From Cerrena zonata (lineage: Eukaryota; Basidiomycota; Agaricomycetes; Polyporales; Cerrenaceae), in the NCBI GenBank assembly GCA_038087015.1, contig JASBNA010000018.1:124001-188000 (forward strand): DNA of 64,000 nt. The letters are read 5' to 3'. The notes below the pieces were generated by a model, which saw nothing but the letters and a program-made list of their open reading frames with translations, ran no database searches and was not told the origin of the DNA. Made by a program: the position numbers and the translations under genes. Of this stretch, positions 21,982-34,095 are shown piece by piece. Numbering within the stretch: position 1 is the first letter of the stretch; each line of letters opens with the position of its first letter.

Positions 21982-22527
21982 GGTGGAGTGTAAGGAACTT
22001 GAGCTGACTCAGAATCATTCCAAGTTAGTGCTATGCAAGAATATGAGTACAACTTAGTAAGTACGTATTAATACAAATTAATACGAGTATATTATGATCT
22101 CTGTATAATACAACTTAATATAATACGGGACTCCATACTAAGTTGTACTATTACTATGGGCGCCTATAGAGCACACCGTGAAGTTGGTGTTAAAATATGT
22201 ATATTTATGCTTTCTAGAGCTTAGAGATGTTCCATTACGATAAAATTACATTAACGAAAGGGATACGAGCTATGTATACTCACACTACATTATAACATCT
22301 GGAGAAAAAAAATGAAGACAGCTATACTAAATTGTACTAAAAATACAACTTAGTATGACTTAATATTAAGCATATTAGTATATCAAAGCATCGGCGTACT
22401 ACCTAGTAATAAATATGGACGCCCGGTCATACTTACTTGTACTTGTGCAGCACTATTCCAAGTGAAGGTGATTGTGGGACATCAGCTGATGACGAGTATA
22501 TCTAGAGTTTGCTGGAACAGGTCTTAA
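21982..22527. other. AT-rich intergenic stretch
   Basis: No gene. It holds inverted short repeats built on TACAACTTAGTA (see 22046-22149) and a near-perfect hairpin around 22323-22359. Confidence 0.5.
22046..22149. repeat. Short inverted-repeat element (MITE-like)
   Basis: AGTACAACTTAGTA at the left and its inverse TACTAAGTTGTACT at the right enclose an AT-rich 104-bp unit. A third and fourth occurrence form a hairpin at 22323-22359. No convincing target duplication was found, so mobility is only suggested. Confidence 0.4.
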
Positions 22528-22608
22528 GCACTAATGGGGTAGTGGTAACCTGGGTCGTTGCCATTAAGCTATCTCGACCCGCCGGGGGTTCGATTCCCTC
22601 TTAGTGCA
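22528..22608 (+). tRNA. tRNA-Gly(GCC) with a 10-nt intron
   Basis: Acceptor GCACTAA pairs with TTAGTGC; T-arm GGGGG-TTCGATT-CCCTC; D-arm around GGGTAGTGGTAACCT; anticodon stem GGTCG/CGACC. The anticodon loop begins TTGCCA, giving anticodon GCC. The extra ten bases before the second anticodon-stem strand are a canonical-position intron. Discriminator base A. Removing the intron leaves 71 nt, the usual tRNA-Gly length. Confidence 0.88.
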
Positions 22609-22932
22609 AGTACATGATATTTTGCTCATCGCTCCTGTTTCTACCATATTCAACGCAAATAGTACCGGGATGAAGACAGGTTCATATAGTTTGAATCTCT
22701 GTGGTATTGTTGAATGAATGAAGACTAAAACCCACAACAAAATAAGACGACTAGGGGAAGGTACAGTCCGAAGTAAATTACGAATAGATAAAACACCAAA
22801 TAAGAAGCAAAGACTTTATTACAAAAAAACATTCCACCCAAAAATTCAACACAAAGCCTAATCCAAGAAATAAATCCTCCCAAATACCCATGTAAACGAA
22901 ATGACTGAGTCGTTACCCCCGCACTCCACTTC

Positions 22933-24436
22933 TCACGACAACACAGTGAAGGACACTAACATCAAGAATGCCCCGAGCAACGCCCCCAAAGAAAGATCGA
23001 CTGTTGTCGCCGAGTTCGTCACAGTCGTTGTTTGCACGTAGCCCGCGCCACATGCACCATTCGCCGTCTGAGCGGCGGCTTCATACGTCGTGGAGAGCGC
23101 TGATATATTTAGAGACTGTGTGTAGAGGCTCATGAGACTCTTCGTGCATGAGGAACAGCTAGGCTTCGTCGATTGCGGGAGCTTGACACCGAACGGAAGT
23201 TGGTAGAAATATAGATCCGAGGGGTTGATATTATGAGTGGCTTCGACGTAACAATAAGCATTGGTACTGGGGTCCGCCATGCAAACCGCGTCACGCATCA
23301 AGCTATACGCTTGGAGTGCTGATCGTTGTGATACAGTATCAGTTTTTGAGCTACATTCTGATAAACAGAAAGATAGTTACCTATCAAAGTATCGGTCACC
23401 AGACTGTTGTCGTTTGACAGTTCTTGCGAGCATGATGATTTCAGGCTATCGGCAAACCAGTCCATGTTGGCGACGCATTGGTCAGCGTTTGTGTCTGTGT
23501 TGCATGTCCCCCAGATGATGGTGTTGAGTGCGGTGAGATTGGTTTGTGCCTGCTTGAAGGGACAAGGGACAGAATGTCAGACACAGGTTCAGATAGTTGT
23601 ATATCGCGTGTGAGTGGGAATGGAAGAAATTGTATTGGTCAGTGGTATGACCAGAGTGAAGAGATAGCTCGAAAGAGATGTTTCAGTCGGCGCTTCTTAT
23701 GATGATCAGAACCCTGAGACAGGGACATATGAAGATGCAGAGCCACACTCTCATTCGGGGGTAGGAAAGTGAATTGCTGGCAGAGGGTACTCACCTGAAT
23801 AAAGTCAGCCGATGTCTTGATGAGTAGCGAGACAGGCCTGCAATCCAGAAATGGTTCCGAGGACGTCATGTTCGTAAAGAAGTTCTGGCATCCCAGCGTC
23901 GAGAAGTTTTGGTTCACCGCCGTTAATGGTCGGGGAAATGGAGTGGGCAGTACCGGCGGCGATTGTGGAATCGTTGGCAGATTTTGGTCCGTGCTCGAGG
24001 CGGTTGCGGATGCGGCGGAGCTTGTGCTTGATGATGTCGGTGTAGGAAAGGAAATAGTTGCAGCAGAAGATTGTGCCTGGGGATGTCGCTTGTGCAGATG
24101 CCAATCTGCCAACGAAGGCAGCTCTTCATGAGACTCGTGAATTTCCCCCGACAATGTGTCGAACGCGGCGGGATGGGAAAGGTATCGTGTCGAGGCGGTG
24201 ATGAGAAGGAGAATAGTAGGCACCAATAGAATCGTCCACTTGGTCCGCCGAGCAGTGCGTTGCTTTGCTTCTGTTGATAACGAAATAGGTTCTAAGTCGG
24301 GCAGTGTTGAGCTGGAATCGAGACTATTCAGATGGTCGCCTGGTGTCAGGAAAGCACACTTTTCGCTGGCAGGTAAGACATCACTCCTGGGAGGGGCCAC
24401 TCGGAATGGAGTGGGGGACGGCGGGGGAGTGAACAT
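22933..24436 (-). CDS. DUF7729-like membrane-anchored secreted-type protein
   Basis: Exons 23795-24436, 23381-23549 and 22933-23318, all phases consistent, 398 residues. N-terminal Pro/Ser-rich cytosolic part, one hydrophobic segment (WTILLVPTILLLITA, about residues 67-81), a Ser/Thr/Pro-rich stalk, then the conserved Cys-rich ectodomain: LGCQNFFTNMTSSEPF, C-R-P-V-S-L-L, YSLMRDAVC, PSDLYFYQLPFGVKLP, PSCSSCTKSLM, CGAGYV. A hydrophobic tail (SLGALLGAFLMLVSFTVLS) resembles a GPI-anchor signal. The pattern matches the fungal DUF7729 family from memory; the molecular function is unknown. Probably a cell-surface or secretory-pathway protein. Confidence 0.8.
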
Positions 24437-26058
24437 GTGTCGTAATGAGCGTCGGGATATCGTCTAGCTTCTAAGTGGGTGGTGTGGTGGTCGTAGCAAG
24501 TGAAAGAAACGAGAGTGCTGAGAAATGAACGACTGTGGGTAGTAGATTGGGTTCAGGAGCAGTGATTGACCGAATCAAGGACCGAGGAAGACTCGTCAAA
24601 GTGGATCACAAGTCCAAAGGACCGGCTGCCCTGAATAGTTCAGCGACCTTTCGCAAGTTCAACGAAGGAGCCGACAACGCACCTCGAAAGCAAGAAATGA
24701 AAGAGAGCAGAAAGAGAGACCGAGGCGTCTCACTCTGATGAGCTCTTTACATACACTCTGTGCAGCGCTGAAGTCTGTACTATAAGACTGTCAGTGAGTG
24801 TCGCAGAGACGTGGGCGCCGACGTGCTTGATCTTTTTGAATGCCCCGAAAGAGCATGATCCAGGCACACCCTGTTGTTTACCGCCGGAAATAGCGGTGAT
24901 GACCCTGAACACTGCATTCCATCATCAGGGTTAGCGACGTTCATGAGCGTTCATGTACCTTGTTTTACTGCCTTCCGAGGCCGTTCGACACACTGAAAGT
25001 ATCGTTTTCTGTGCAAAGGACATCATCGTTCCTAGCAAAGACAATTTGTGGAGCATAATCTTGAAAGTACGACGTTCATCCGTGCTAAGCCGATCGTATA
25101 GAAGCGAAAGTGTCGGGGGTCCAACACGTGTAGTTCTAGAACTTGTGCCCAAATCTTGCTGATCTGATCGCGTTGGAGGGACTGCATTTCGGAAAAACGT
25201 TTGAAACTCGGGTCTGGCGTCATGATCGTCTTGGCCTTGTATTCAGAGGTCCACATAAATGGCACCCTGTTGCCACCATGCTCGTATGTTCCCCTACAGC
25301 CGATATTTGTTAAACACCCTCAATTTCACCCTTCTCACGTTGTGTATTCGTCTGATAAGGATATTGGACAGTTGTGTAGGTGCCACGTCAAGCCGCAGCG
25401 CTACGGTTGTCTCGGATTGACAAGATTGTCCATGACGATGCTGTCTTTGCACCAGCCTCATCCACCTCCCAAAGCTATCGACATCGAACTACACCTGCAT
25501 CGTGACGTTGTCCCCCGACCCCTAACGTTGAAGTTGGCTGAATGTAAGTACTGTATTGCATGGGAGGAATGAATTGTGAAGAAAAGATGCCGCTGCTTGC
25601 TTATACGCCAGACGGAACACCACGACAATAGTAGAGTTGGGGATCAGATCATACTTTAACAAGTTGTCTACAGCAGTCCGTTGACGAACAGATATTCATC
25701 TGCCAATCGCAGAGTCCCATGCGCACAGTTCATCTCTCCACGAACTGATTCCCATTTATGGCGATACACTTCCCTTTCGGCAGATGCCGACTGCACTACT
25801 TGGCTCGGCCAGGCCCCCAATATTATACTCCGAAAACTGAATTTTTGGGGCAATCTATCCTCTACGTTTCAGCGTTCAAACATCCGAATTGGGATATACC
25901 TCCTTATTTTGGCTCACTTTCCATCCGATCTTGGACTACGGGCTTGGCAACAGTGCAGATCATCTGTCCTTTTTATGGGATACAAGCTCAAAACCGGCAC
26001 ATCATAGGAAGGCTCGCTGACGATATGTCATGGTCAATCCAATCATGTCGGGCACCCA
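24437..26058. other. Gene-poor stretch with small unconvincing frames
   Basis: Open frames such as 25032-25265 (minus), 25201-25572 (plus) and 25758-26102 (plus) have some protein-like runs, but I could not link them by splice sites into a gene. The last one runs into the MITE at 26062. Confidence 0.35.
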
Positions 26059-26061
26059 TCA

Positions 26062-26343
26062 CACAGCGGGGATTGACGCGTGCGATCACAGAGCGCATGT
26101 AATTAATAAAAACATGTTCAATGTTTTTTGAATTTTTTTTTGGACCAAACATGCCAACAAACATGTCAGTCACAGAGCGTGACTTCCCGTCCCCATAAGT
26201 CCAGATATGGAATCTCTCGTGACGTGTCGCTCACGCCATGTTTTTTTGCATGTTTAGTTCGGAAGCACACGATAAACATTCTGAATGTTTTTGTCATGTT
26301 CATTACATGCGCTCGACGGTCGCACGGTGTAATCCCCGCTGTG
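26062..26343. mobile_element. MITE with imperfect terminal inverted repeats, TSD TCA
   Basis: The left end CACAGCGGGGATT and right end AATCCCCGCTGTG are inverted repeats that continue, with mismatches, for over 50 bp (GCGCATGTAAT present in both arms). A 3-bp duplication TCA flanks the unit (26059-26061, 26344-26346). The interior is T-rich, with further ATGTTCAATGTTTTTT-like repeats and no coding capacity. It is unrelated in sequence to the CACTGG palindromes but shares the CAC... end and 3-bp duplication. Confidence 0.75.
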
Positions 26344-26346
26344 TCA

Positions 26347-26844
26347 CATTGGATAGAAAGTTACATCACTAGCAGAGCCGATAACGTGGGAACATTTCCA
26401 AAGGTCAGTGGTGGGAAAAGTTCTAACAGTACATACTACCTCTATGTAAAACTCTCACAACAGTTGTCTCCTCAATCCATCCTTTGAGGGACACCACCTT
26501 CGGGCATTTTCACCGGTTCGATAGATATAACCTCGGCCAAAAATTCGACCAATCTGTCCTTAAAAGAGTATAACATAGGGGGTTGAAACCGACCAAATCC
26601 GTCCACACCTGGAATATAATTGCCCGGGGGGGGGGGCTGCTCGGCCAGCTCGGTCAGTGACCCGCAGCAACCTGATATAAGTACTCGTTGAAGTATCTAC
26701 TTATATCTGCAGGTTTGGTAGCTGGGATACCCTACTTGCTTTAATCCACACCCATACAGTCATATATATATATATATATACCCCACGAAATTCTCATACT
26801 CTTTGGTCGACTTCTTGTTCACTCTGCTAGTCGCAAGACTTGCC
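26347..26844. other. Upstream region of DUF1769-like gene
   Basis: No gene. Contains a G-run near 26628 and a TA dinucleotide run at about 26762-26780, some 65 bp before the start codon, which could serve as a core promoter element. Confidence 0.4.
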
Positions 26845-27837
26845 ATGACACGACTCAGGATACTTGCGGGGACTTCACTGGATGATCTGACCCCTATTGA
26901 AGCAAACTCAGGGATACCAATATATGTCAAATCAGACGTGTTCGAGGGACAGATCGTTGTGCACATCAAGGGTTTCGCGGATGAGAACGGAAATGTCAGC
27001 CACAGTTCGTACTTTGACCAGAAGGAACGTAAGGGCATAACCTGGAGTATACAAGCCCAAGGTTCGTTATTTGGTCCACCTTTTGTGGCGGTATTTGTGA
27101 CGGAATGTAACAATTATTACAGGCCGCTTCCTACAGCCACGTTCCGCAGACGACATCATGTTCGGAAACGTGTTCGACAGACCACTAAAACTTCCTTGGG
27201 GATTCAGTGCTGCGCTGAAGTTCATGAAGTATTTTAATCTATTTAAACTCTACAAACATGCGATTCATTGTTTCCAGATTGATAGACCCAACTCTCGAAC
27301 AAGATCTGACCTCGAAGTCGCAACCCTGGGCACTCTCCCCGCTTATTGCGACCATGCCTCACTTCGTTCACACGCGTATAGACCAGAACCATAAAGCTCC
27401 GCAGTTCCCTCCAAGGAAACCTATTACAGACGATGTTGTGCATCTTCCCACCTCCTCACAGGATCCTTCTTCGAAGCGAAGAACCTATTTCCAGTCTGCC
27501 ACAAAGCGCAAGGAACTTACTTTCGGCCCTCAGGTAGGGACTCGCTTGTTATCGCATTCATAAATTTATATGCTTATTCTTGGCGTAGGATCTCATTACT
27601 ACAGATTTCTGCTATGACTATCTTGAGTTTAGCCCAGACGGGATTTCATTGAAACTCCCTGTTGGGATATCAATAGACATGCTTCGGTACTGGGACGGAC
27701 AACCTGTGCGATTTGTTTGTTGTGAACGGATACCGAAGAGCACCACTAGAGATGGAGTACCGTGGGGAAGGATGTTCTGGTGTGTGGTAATCGAAGAAGT
27801 AAAGGAAGAAACGGAGGAAGAGAAGCGAGTACACTAA
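26845..27837 (+). CDS. DUF1769-like protein
   Basis: Exons 26845-27061, 27123-27228, 27278-27533, 27589-27837; joins are in frame and give 275 residues. Start MTRLRILAGTSLDDL; then IYVKSDVFEGQIVVHIKGF, WSIQAQGRFL, ADDIMFGNVFDRPLKLPWG, and C-terminal YDYLEFSPDGISLKLPVGISID and YWDGQPVRFVCCERIP. The PW-containing DDIMFGN.FD..L.LPWG motif is the hallmark of the fungal DUF1769 family as I remember it. Cytosolic, no signal peptide; function unknown. The upstream in-frame Met at 26803 is less likely because family members begin near the RLRI segment. Confidence 0.85.
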
Positions 27838-28301
27838 TTCACGAACAATCTCCTAACTCAAGTACAATACCTATTCATTACGGCAATGTTCTATCTTGGC
27901 GCATGTGAGTCCATTCAATATTTTTGTATACTCTGTGGTGAGATACAAAGAAGTGTATTTATGTTACGGTTATTCTGTGCCGGCATCCAGGGCTTGTCGA
28001 GCAATCTGTAGACTTCTCGGAATACACAGACCACATGTCCATTTTGAGTTTACGATGACTCTAGTTATGCTAGCTCAACGTGGACATATACTACTTCCGA
28101 GTGGCAGCAATCTTGGCTCAACCGATAAGTGTAGGTGTAAGTAGGGAGAGGCGTCGATAAGGTTCGCGTAACAAGTAAGCTTACTGACATCTGTTTTACG
28201 TTTTGAACAAAACAGATTACCCGAATGAACACACAACAAACAATAAACATTCCAACCAGAACGGACTCTGTTCACGCCACATCAATCGTTGTTACCTCGA
28301 C
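27838..28301. other. Intergenic, no supported gene
   Basis: Short frames only; contains the upstream region of family copy 3. Confidence 0.4.
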
Positions 28302-28890
28302 ATGGCTCATATAACTATTCACAACCTTCCGCGAGAGTACAGACCTGGAAAAGTAAGTCGCCTCGTTCAATTCTAGGCGATATGTTACTTAGCTGCGTGC
28401 CATATAGCCTTTCGACCAGGTGAAGAAGTCTCGTCCTCTCATCAGGCTACCCCCCGTCCTCGACGGAACAAAATATACAGAAGGACCTTTCCCTCCCGTA
28501 TTCTGGTACGGCATCCTGGTCGATCCACCCGCTCTTATAGATATCGCCGTCGACGACTACAACTACAAAAGGCCCGAGAAGATCGACCCTGCATGGCCTA
28601 TGTTTTCTCCAATTTGGACCCAATCGTTGCTGAAATACATCGGTAAACAAGCAGGAGTAGCTGTTCCCATTGAGTGGCGATATCGCCGCGTTTACTGTCG
28701 AGAAAAAATTGTATGGTGTCTGTCCATCTCTCACAATTATGGCCCGTATCCAGAGCAGTTTGGGGTGGAGATGAAGAAGATTTGGGACTACTTTAAAGAG
28801 AAGAGGGGCTTGTTGACGATGGACTGCCCTAGGTGGTATCTTACCATGGATACTAATTATTGCGAAATATTTTGGCGAGATCGCCTCTAG
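28302..28890 (+). CDS. Two-exon hypothetical family, copy 3
   Basis: Exon 1 28302-28352 (MAHITIHNLPREYRPGK), 67-bp intron GTAAGT...GACCAG, exon 2 28420-28890 starting VKKSRPLIRLPP and ending CEIFWRDRL; 173 residues. All conserved blocks of the family are intact (GPFPPVFWYGILVD, DDYNYKRPEKIDP, CREKIVWCLSISHNYGPYP, EMKKIWDYFKEKRG). The exon 1 length and the phase-0 intron are the same in all five copies. Unknown function; no signal peptide, membrane span or recognised domain. Confidence 0.8.
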
Positions 28891-29328
28891 TAGAAATTCG
28901 ACAGGATTGGCTTCAGTCTAACAATATGCTATCTGCATTCTTTTTATGACATGTTATTGTTCTCCTATGCATCTGTATTATACACGTAACATTCACGGCT
29001 GAAAGAGCACGGTATATCTACGCGACCGTGGTTGATGTTCATTTGAAACTAAGTATGACGCGTGACGTCACGCGAGTGCGCGTCGGTAGGGAAGATGGGA
29101 ATTCAAATTCAAATGGTTAAACTGATCTCAGTCACTGTACTTACTTTTGTAGCCTGGATGTTGATTTTATCGTGAAGTGTTTTGGAAATATGGTTGTCTG
29201 CGTAACTTGTCGCGATCGGAGTCAGAAGTTGAACTACCTTCCGAATGAGGAAGGAGTGATAATTGCTTTGCTGCGGCGTCACAGTTTACTGGCATCGCAG
29301 TTCTTGCGAATACTAAATTGATTCACTC
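28891..29328. other. Intergenic with CRE-type site
   Basis: No gene. Holds the palindrome at 29059-29074, about 255 bp before the coiled-coil gene. Confidence 0.45.
29059..29074. promoter_or_regulatory. 16-bp CRE/ATF-type palindrome
   Basis: CGCGTGACGTCACGCG is a perfect palindrome with core TGACGTCA, a bZIP-type site. It lies between family copy 3 and the gene starting at 29329. Confidence 0.55.
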
Positions 29329-29821
29329 ATGGCTTCGTCGTCTCAGCCCCATATCTCGAATTCAATTGCTATTGGTGCACATGCCATAGAAAATGTAATC
29401 ACGGAGGTTGTTACCAAAGCACTCGCACCTACGAAGCGCGAACTGGAACAATCACAGGCAATCGTTAGAGCTCTAAAAACAGAGATTGATATGAATGTGA
29501 GCGAGATTATATTGAGCTTTAATAACTTAAATTTATCATCTCCTTGTCGCAATAATAGTGGAAGCCTCAAACTACGGCTCTTCAAAACGCCCTACAAGCC
29601 AAGAATTCTGAAGTGAATGCTTTGAAAACTCAACACGAGAAAGAGATGTCGCTGAAGACATCCGAGATCGAACAACTCAAGGCGCAGGTTCGCACCCTGG
29701 AAGAAAAACTCAAGGTTGTGACTACGTAAGGTATGCGACATTTTCTCACTTCGCTTTTTTCAGATGCGATTTATTCGTTATTGGAAGACAAGGGCATACG
29801 TTTGGTAGATTGATGAGATGA
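29329..29821 (+). CDS. Small coiled-coil protein, uncharacterised
   Basis: Exons 29329-29496, 29559-29725, 29764-29821 give about 130 residues. The N-terminus MASSSQPHISNSIAIGAH is followed by a heptad-rich helix from about residue 25 (TKRELEQSQAIVRALKTEI, ALQNALQAKNSEVNALKTQ, EIEQLKAQVRTLEEKLKV). The third exon is least certain; an alternative acceptor at the TTTGGTAG near 29807 would extend the gene into the frame at 29818. No family recognised. Confidence 0.5.
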
Positions 29822-30587
29822 CGCCGGAGATGTCACCTCATCGATTGGTCTGGTTCAGAGTATCCCCATGGGGCTTCAAGCTCAAAATTGTTGGATCAAC
29901 AAAGACTTCTAGCGGCTGTACAATCCTTACATCGGTAACTCGATGGAAATGTGTGGGCCTGAGGATGATGTTGGAGAATGATGAATTTGGTGCTCCGAGA
30001 CCTATTAGGGATTAGTCTACAATTGTCTCTTACGACCTCTCTAAGGGCTTTATCCCCATTTTCATTCAAATCAATCGGGACAATCCTCTCATAGATGGGA
30101 AATATCCCTTGGTTATGGTTTGGTCACAGAAACTGAATGTTAACAGACTCGGGTTAAGATATGATCACTATGTTCTCCCTATAAATTTGAGCCTCGAGAA
30201 CCAGAAAAAAATGCGGCTGTATACGCCAGGTATACAGTTACTACTACGCAGTGTCGTTATGAGCATGAAACATGTTACAAATACATAGAGCGTAAGCCAT
30301 CTGCCCCCACCCCTGCCCCCTCGTCCTTCAATACTGAACGAGGCCATACCCCGTAGCACTATGTGCTGATATACATGCTACCCTCTTGTTCGGAAAAATG
30401 TGTTCCCATATCGTGAGTAGTGCGATTCAAATGCATAAAACATGTCGTATGTTGATCCAAGTTTCTTCCAATCGCGGAATTGGGCATCCTCAATGAACAA
30501 CGTCCCATGTCCTCTGTTGACCAGCAGACCGAATGAGCATAACAGCCTCCATACTACCGACGACGCCATACCTAGGTGATCACGGTA
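29822..30587. other. Intergenic or 3-prime part of preceding gene
   Basis: A plus frame at 29818-30015 looks partly protein-like (HRLVWFRVSPWGFKLKIVG) and may be a further exon of the preceding gene. The rest shows nothing supportable. Confidence 0.3.
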
Positions 30588-32167
30588 TTAAAGGTTGTTA
30601 CGAATATGAGGGCTCTTCCTGGGGTAAAGGGTTACGTCGCGCGGCGAGGGACCCAAAGAAGAGATGCCATGGTATCCTCTTCGTCCGCCGACTTCTCTAG
30701 TCCAGGTTGTCAGGGCAGGTCGCAGATCATAGTACTGGTCGTGGGGTCTGTTTCTCCTGCTTTTATGAGGTAGTTGAGAACTGACAACCGCTTCTGAAGA
30801 TGTGACGAGCGAGGATACGTCGGACGTGGGTGTGTCAGCAGAGTAGTTGCGGTCGTGGTCGTATGAGATTCCAGTACTAGTGCGATATGTGAGATATGCA
30901 TCATGCGGGTTGTTGAGATCTACACCCTTGGCAATCTTATCCAACTTGTCGTGTGCCTGCACTGGAGCGGGAATTTCTTTGCCCATCCTGTTCATGTAGA
31001 TGCATTCCTTCTGTCCGTAGTAACTAAGACAGAATATTAACCAAGTGGGGAGGTTGGAAGTTCTATTTCCCTTACCAGTTACTACATGGGTCTACATGGG
31101 ATCACACAACCAATCAGCCCATTATCAATCAAATAAGACGTAGTATCGGGGCCTACCGGTGCCGTCGCACCTGCGTTTGTCATGATGACAAGCAGTACAG
31201 GCCTGCAATCATTTGAAGCTCAGCTGACATCGCTCAAAGAAGATAATGAAGTCATACCCTTGCAAGACGTTTTACAGGGGGTTTGTTACGGTTAGGAACG
31301 TTATTGCGTGATGCGGCTGAAGACATAATCCTTCGATGATACTGAAATAACTACGAAATGAGCACGCCAGTCTTCGTGGAACGAGAAGGATAGGCTGACT
31401 GGGATAATTTGAACGAGGTGCTCCTTGACTCCTTCAGTGGTGGTGGTAGCAGTACAAGGAGTTCTAGGGCAGAGGTCCTCGAGGTCAAGCAAGAGCTGCA
31501 CGGCAAACATGCGTTCGAAGTATAAATGGGGTTGATCACTATCATCTGCCGATCGTGTTCAAGGATCCAGTAATTACGACCGTATTGTTTGTAAAGAGTC
31601 CAAACGTATCTTGACGCCAATGAAAAATTTGTCGTCGTTCTCAAAAACAAGAGTCAAACAGGTACTAGACAGAAAGTCCAGACCATAGATGTCTCCTAGA
31701 GGTTTCAGACAGAACTGAAGAGAAAATCCCGACAGCATCGGATAACCAAATGAGTCGGAAGTGACAAAAACAAGTCTGGGTCATAAGGTGGCGGCCCCTT
31801 TAGCCCCGGAGGCGAGATAGAAGCTGTCGTGTAAAGTTCAAAGCATGTATAAGGCAAGACATTGCTGTCATGCGGCAGTTTTCCCTATGTATACTTGAAA
31901 AAAGATTGCTGACGGCAAACCTGGAAGTGCCAGTGGAATTACCGGTACGTAGCCGATGAGATGTTCTGAATCTTCTACTCGCGACAGAGATTTCAGGAAG
32001 CTGTATTGGTGCACAACGAAGCATGCGACAAGGTACATACCTGTTACACATTGAAAAAGAAATGAAGTGCAAGAAAAGGAGGTGATGGGTTCAGGCTTTC
32101 CAAATTCGGTAGTCTCACTGATATAGACATCCATGCGGCCGCCCGGGCTTGCCAACATCATCATCAT
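30588..32167 (-). CDS. Possible multi-exon gene, uncharacterised
   Basis: Several minus-strand frames with plausible splice sites follow one another. The first, from ATG at 32167 (MMMMLASPGGRMDVYI), joins through GTATGTACC...AATACAG to SFLKSLSRVEDSEHLIGY. Later pieces include WTLYKQYGRNYWILEHDRQ (31351-31650) and a 135-codon frame at 30588-30995. I could not chain them with full phase consistency. No family recognised. It may be one decayed gene or two. Confidence 0.25.
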
Positions 32168-32364
32168 AACTATTGCATGCGATAACTAAATCACATCTTC
32201 ACATACCTTGACGATATTGAGTCCTCTAGATTTGTGTCATCTGTGACTAACTCTTCATCCCTACATCTTGATAACAGCGACGCGTCAAATTTTCTTTGTC
32301 ACTGAGCCTTTTGAATAGGTCTCCGAGTCCGAATTGTGTTTCTGCGTAGCACAACACTTTACCT

Positions 32365-34095
32365 ATGCCCAGAATAACACGTGAGAATCTAGCCGAGGTC
32401 GTTGACGGAATCGACTGGGACTTTCTGCAGAAGTTTGTAGAGGTGGGAGGTAAACAAAAGGCTGAGTTGGATCGTCTGTCCAAACGACCCCCTTCGAGTT
32501 CCAGCCATGCGTCTCTGGAGGAACAGATCAATTCGAGATGCCAAACTGCATTGATAGGGTTTAAAATGCAGGAGATGGCTGGTGGTGGTCTCACAGCGCG
32601 GGGTCCGGGAGCGGGTCGTTTCCCTCCTGTACAGGGTGGAATGTTGGATTGCTTGAATCAGTTGAAGAAGATTGTCATAGACGATTACAACGCAAGTCAG
32701 AGGAGCCAAAGAACAGTCAATTACAAAAAGGTATGTTCGATACTCAGTATAGCAACCCTTCATTCGATTTTATCACCCTGTCATTAGATCCCAGTTCTAC
32801 TGAAGCGTGTCCGCTCTCTGCTGCGTATTTTCTACGACTGCCAAATAGGACAAAAGGCCCACCCAGACCTTCTCCTGTGCGACTGGCCACAAGTGTTCGA
32901 CGTTGGACTTGAGCTGCACAAGATTGCCTTGTACCTGTCACTGGATCGACCACGTCTACTTGCGGTCATGGATGGCGCCGGGGCGGAATTTGAGACGTTC
33001 GTGTTAGAAGATCCATTCGATGTGGGTCAGTATCGGTTGATTGCTCAGGCACTTCAAGAGGCTGTGGCGAAAGATGAAGAGGCTGACGATGACGATCGAA
33101 TGGATGCCGGTGAGGTTGAGAGCAAAGCGGGTGGAGACCTAGCTGCACACCTCATGGGCTGGTTCTATGGCGATCTCCATACTGCTCTGATCCTAAACGA
33201 ACCAGATGGGAATGAGAAAGAAAAGAAGTGGGCGAGGAAGGCTATGAAACGATTAGTATTCTGGTCGACGAACCACGTTATGAGAGATGTTGTAGGGGAC
33301 TCTTTGACCGATGCTATGAAACCGATCTATTGGTACAAAGAACCATTGATCAGGTTTTGTCAGGCTGGGGGTATGGCTGCGTTGATTGGGGACTGGGTCA
33401 ACAGTAGCTGCCAGGTGCTGTGCGAAGAAACCTTGAAAGACCTGCCCGACGAGTGCTGGGAGAACCAGACGAAGAAGTCGCTGGCCGCTATTACCAAGGA
33501 GCTGCAGTACAAAGTAGCACATGAGAGTTCCGAAATTGTGGTATGCACAATCTTTTTCCGCCGTAGAGTTTGCTGATTCGAGGTACAGGTAACGCCTATT
33601 TTTGTGAACGCCATGTACAATATGTACAGGCACTATGGAATCTCTCCGTTCTCGTCGGCCGGGAGGCAAGAAGGTCGCGATGATCCCGTCCTTTTCTATT
33701 ACTTGCAACATCGCATCAAGAAAGAGGGCCTTGGGATGAACACAAAGTCCGACTGGCGCAAACTCCTCCAAAATTATGTTGACATCCCGAAGAGTGCGGA
33801 ACGACGTTATCACTGGGAGAACTGTACCATATCTATCAAATGGGACTGCCTGGAATTTTACGGATGCAATAACCCCGCGTGTCCCGAGAAGAAGGCGTTG
33901 ATGGATTTGCGAAAGAGGCGTGTGAGAGGCGTGAGAGTGAAAGAAGTCGAGGATAGGCTGGACAAGTGGGGTTCGAGATGTCCAGCTTGCTCTGCGTGTG
34001 GAGAAACGGCGTACTGTTCTCCTACGTGCCAAAAGGAGCACTGGCCAACGCATAAACCGATTTGTGTGAAGAAGAGGAAGGATAGGAAGAAGTAG
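32365..34095 (+). CDS. MYND zinc-finger protein
   Basis: Exons 32365-32730, 32788-33540, 33589-34095 join in phase 0 to 541 residues. The long N-terminal and middle parts are helical, with an acidic patch (DEEADDDDRMD) and no recognised domain. The C-terminus carries a MYND-type zinc finger: CPACSACGETAYCSPTCQ, then KEHWPTHKPIC. The upstream CNNPACPEK pair resembles the extended cysteine set common in basidiomycete MYND proteins. The end is lysine-rich. MYND fingers mediate protein interaction; the specific role is unknown. Confidence 0.85.

Noticed and set aside
26628..26640. G-run as a quadruplex or telomere-like signal
   Set aside because: Single homopolymer without the spaced G-tract pattern or repeats.
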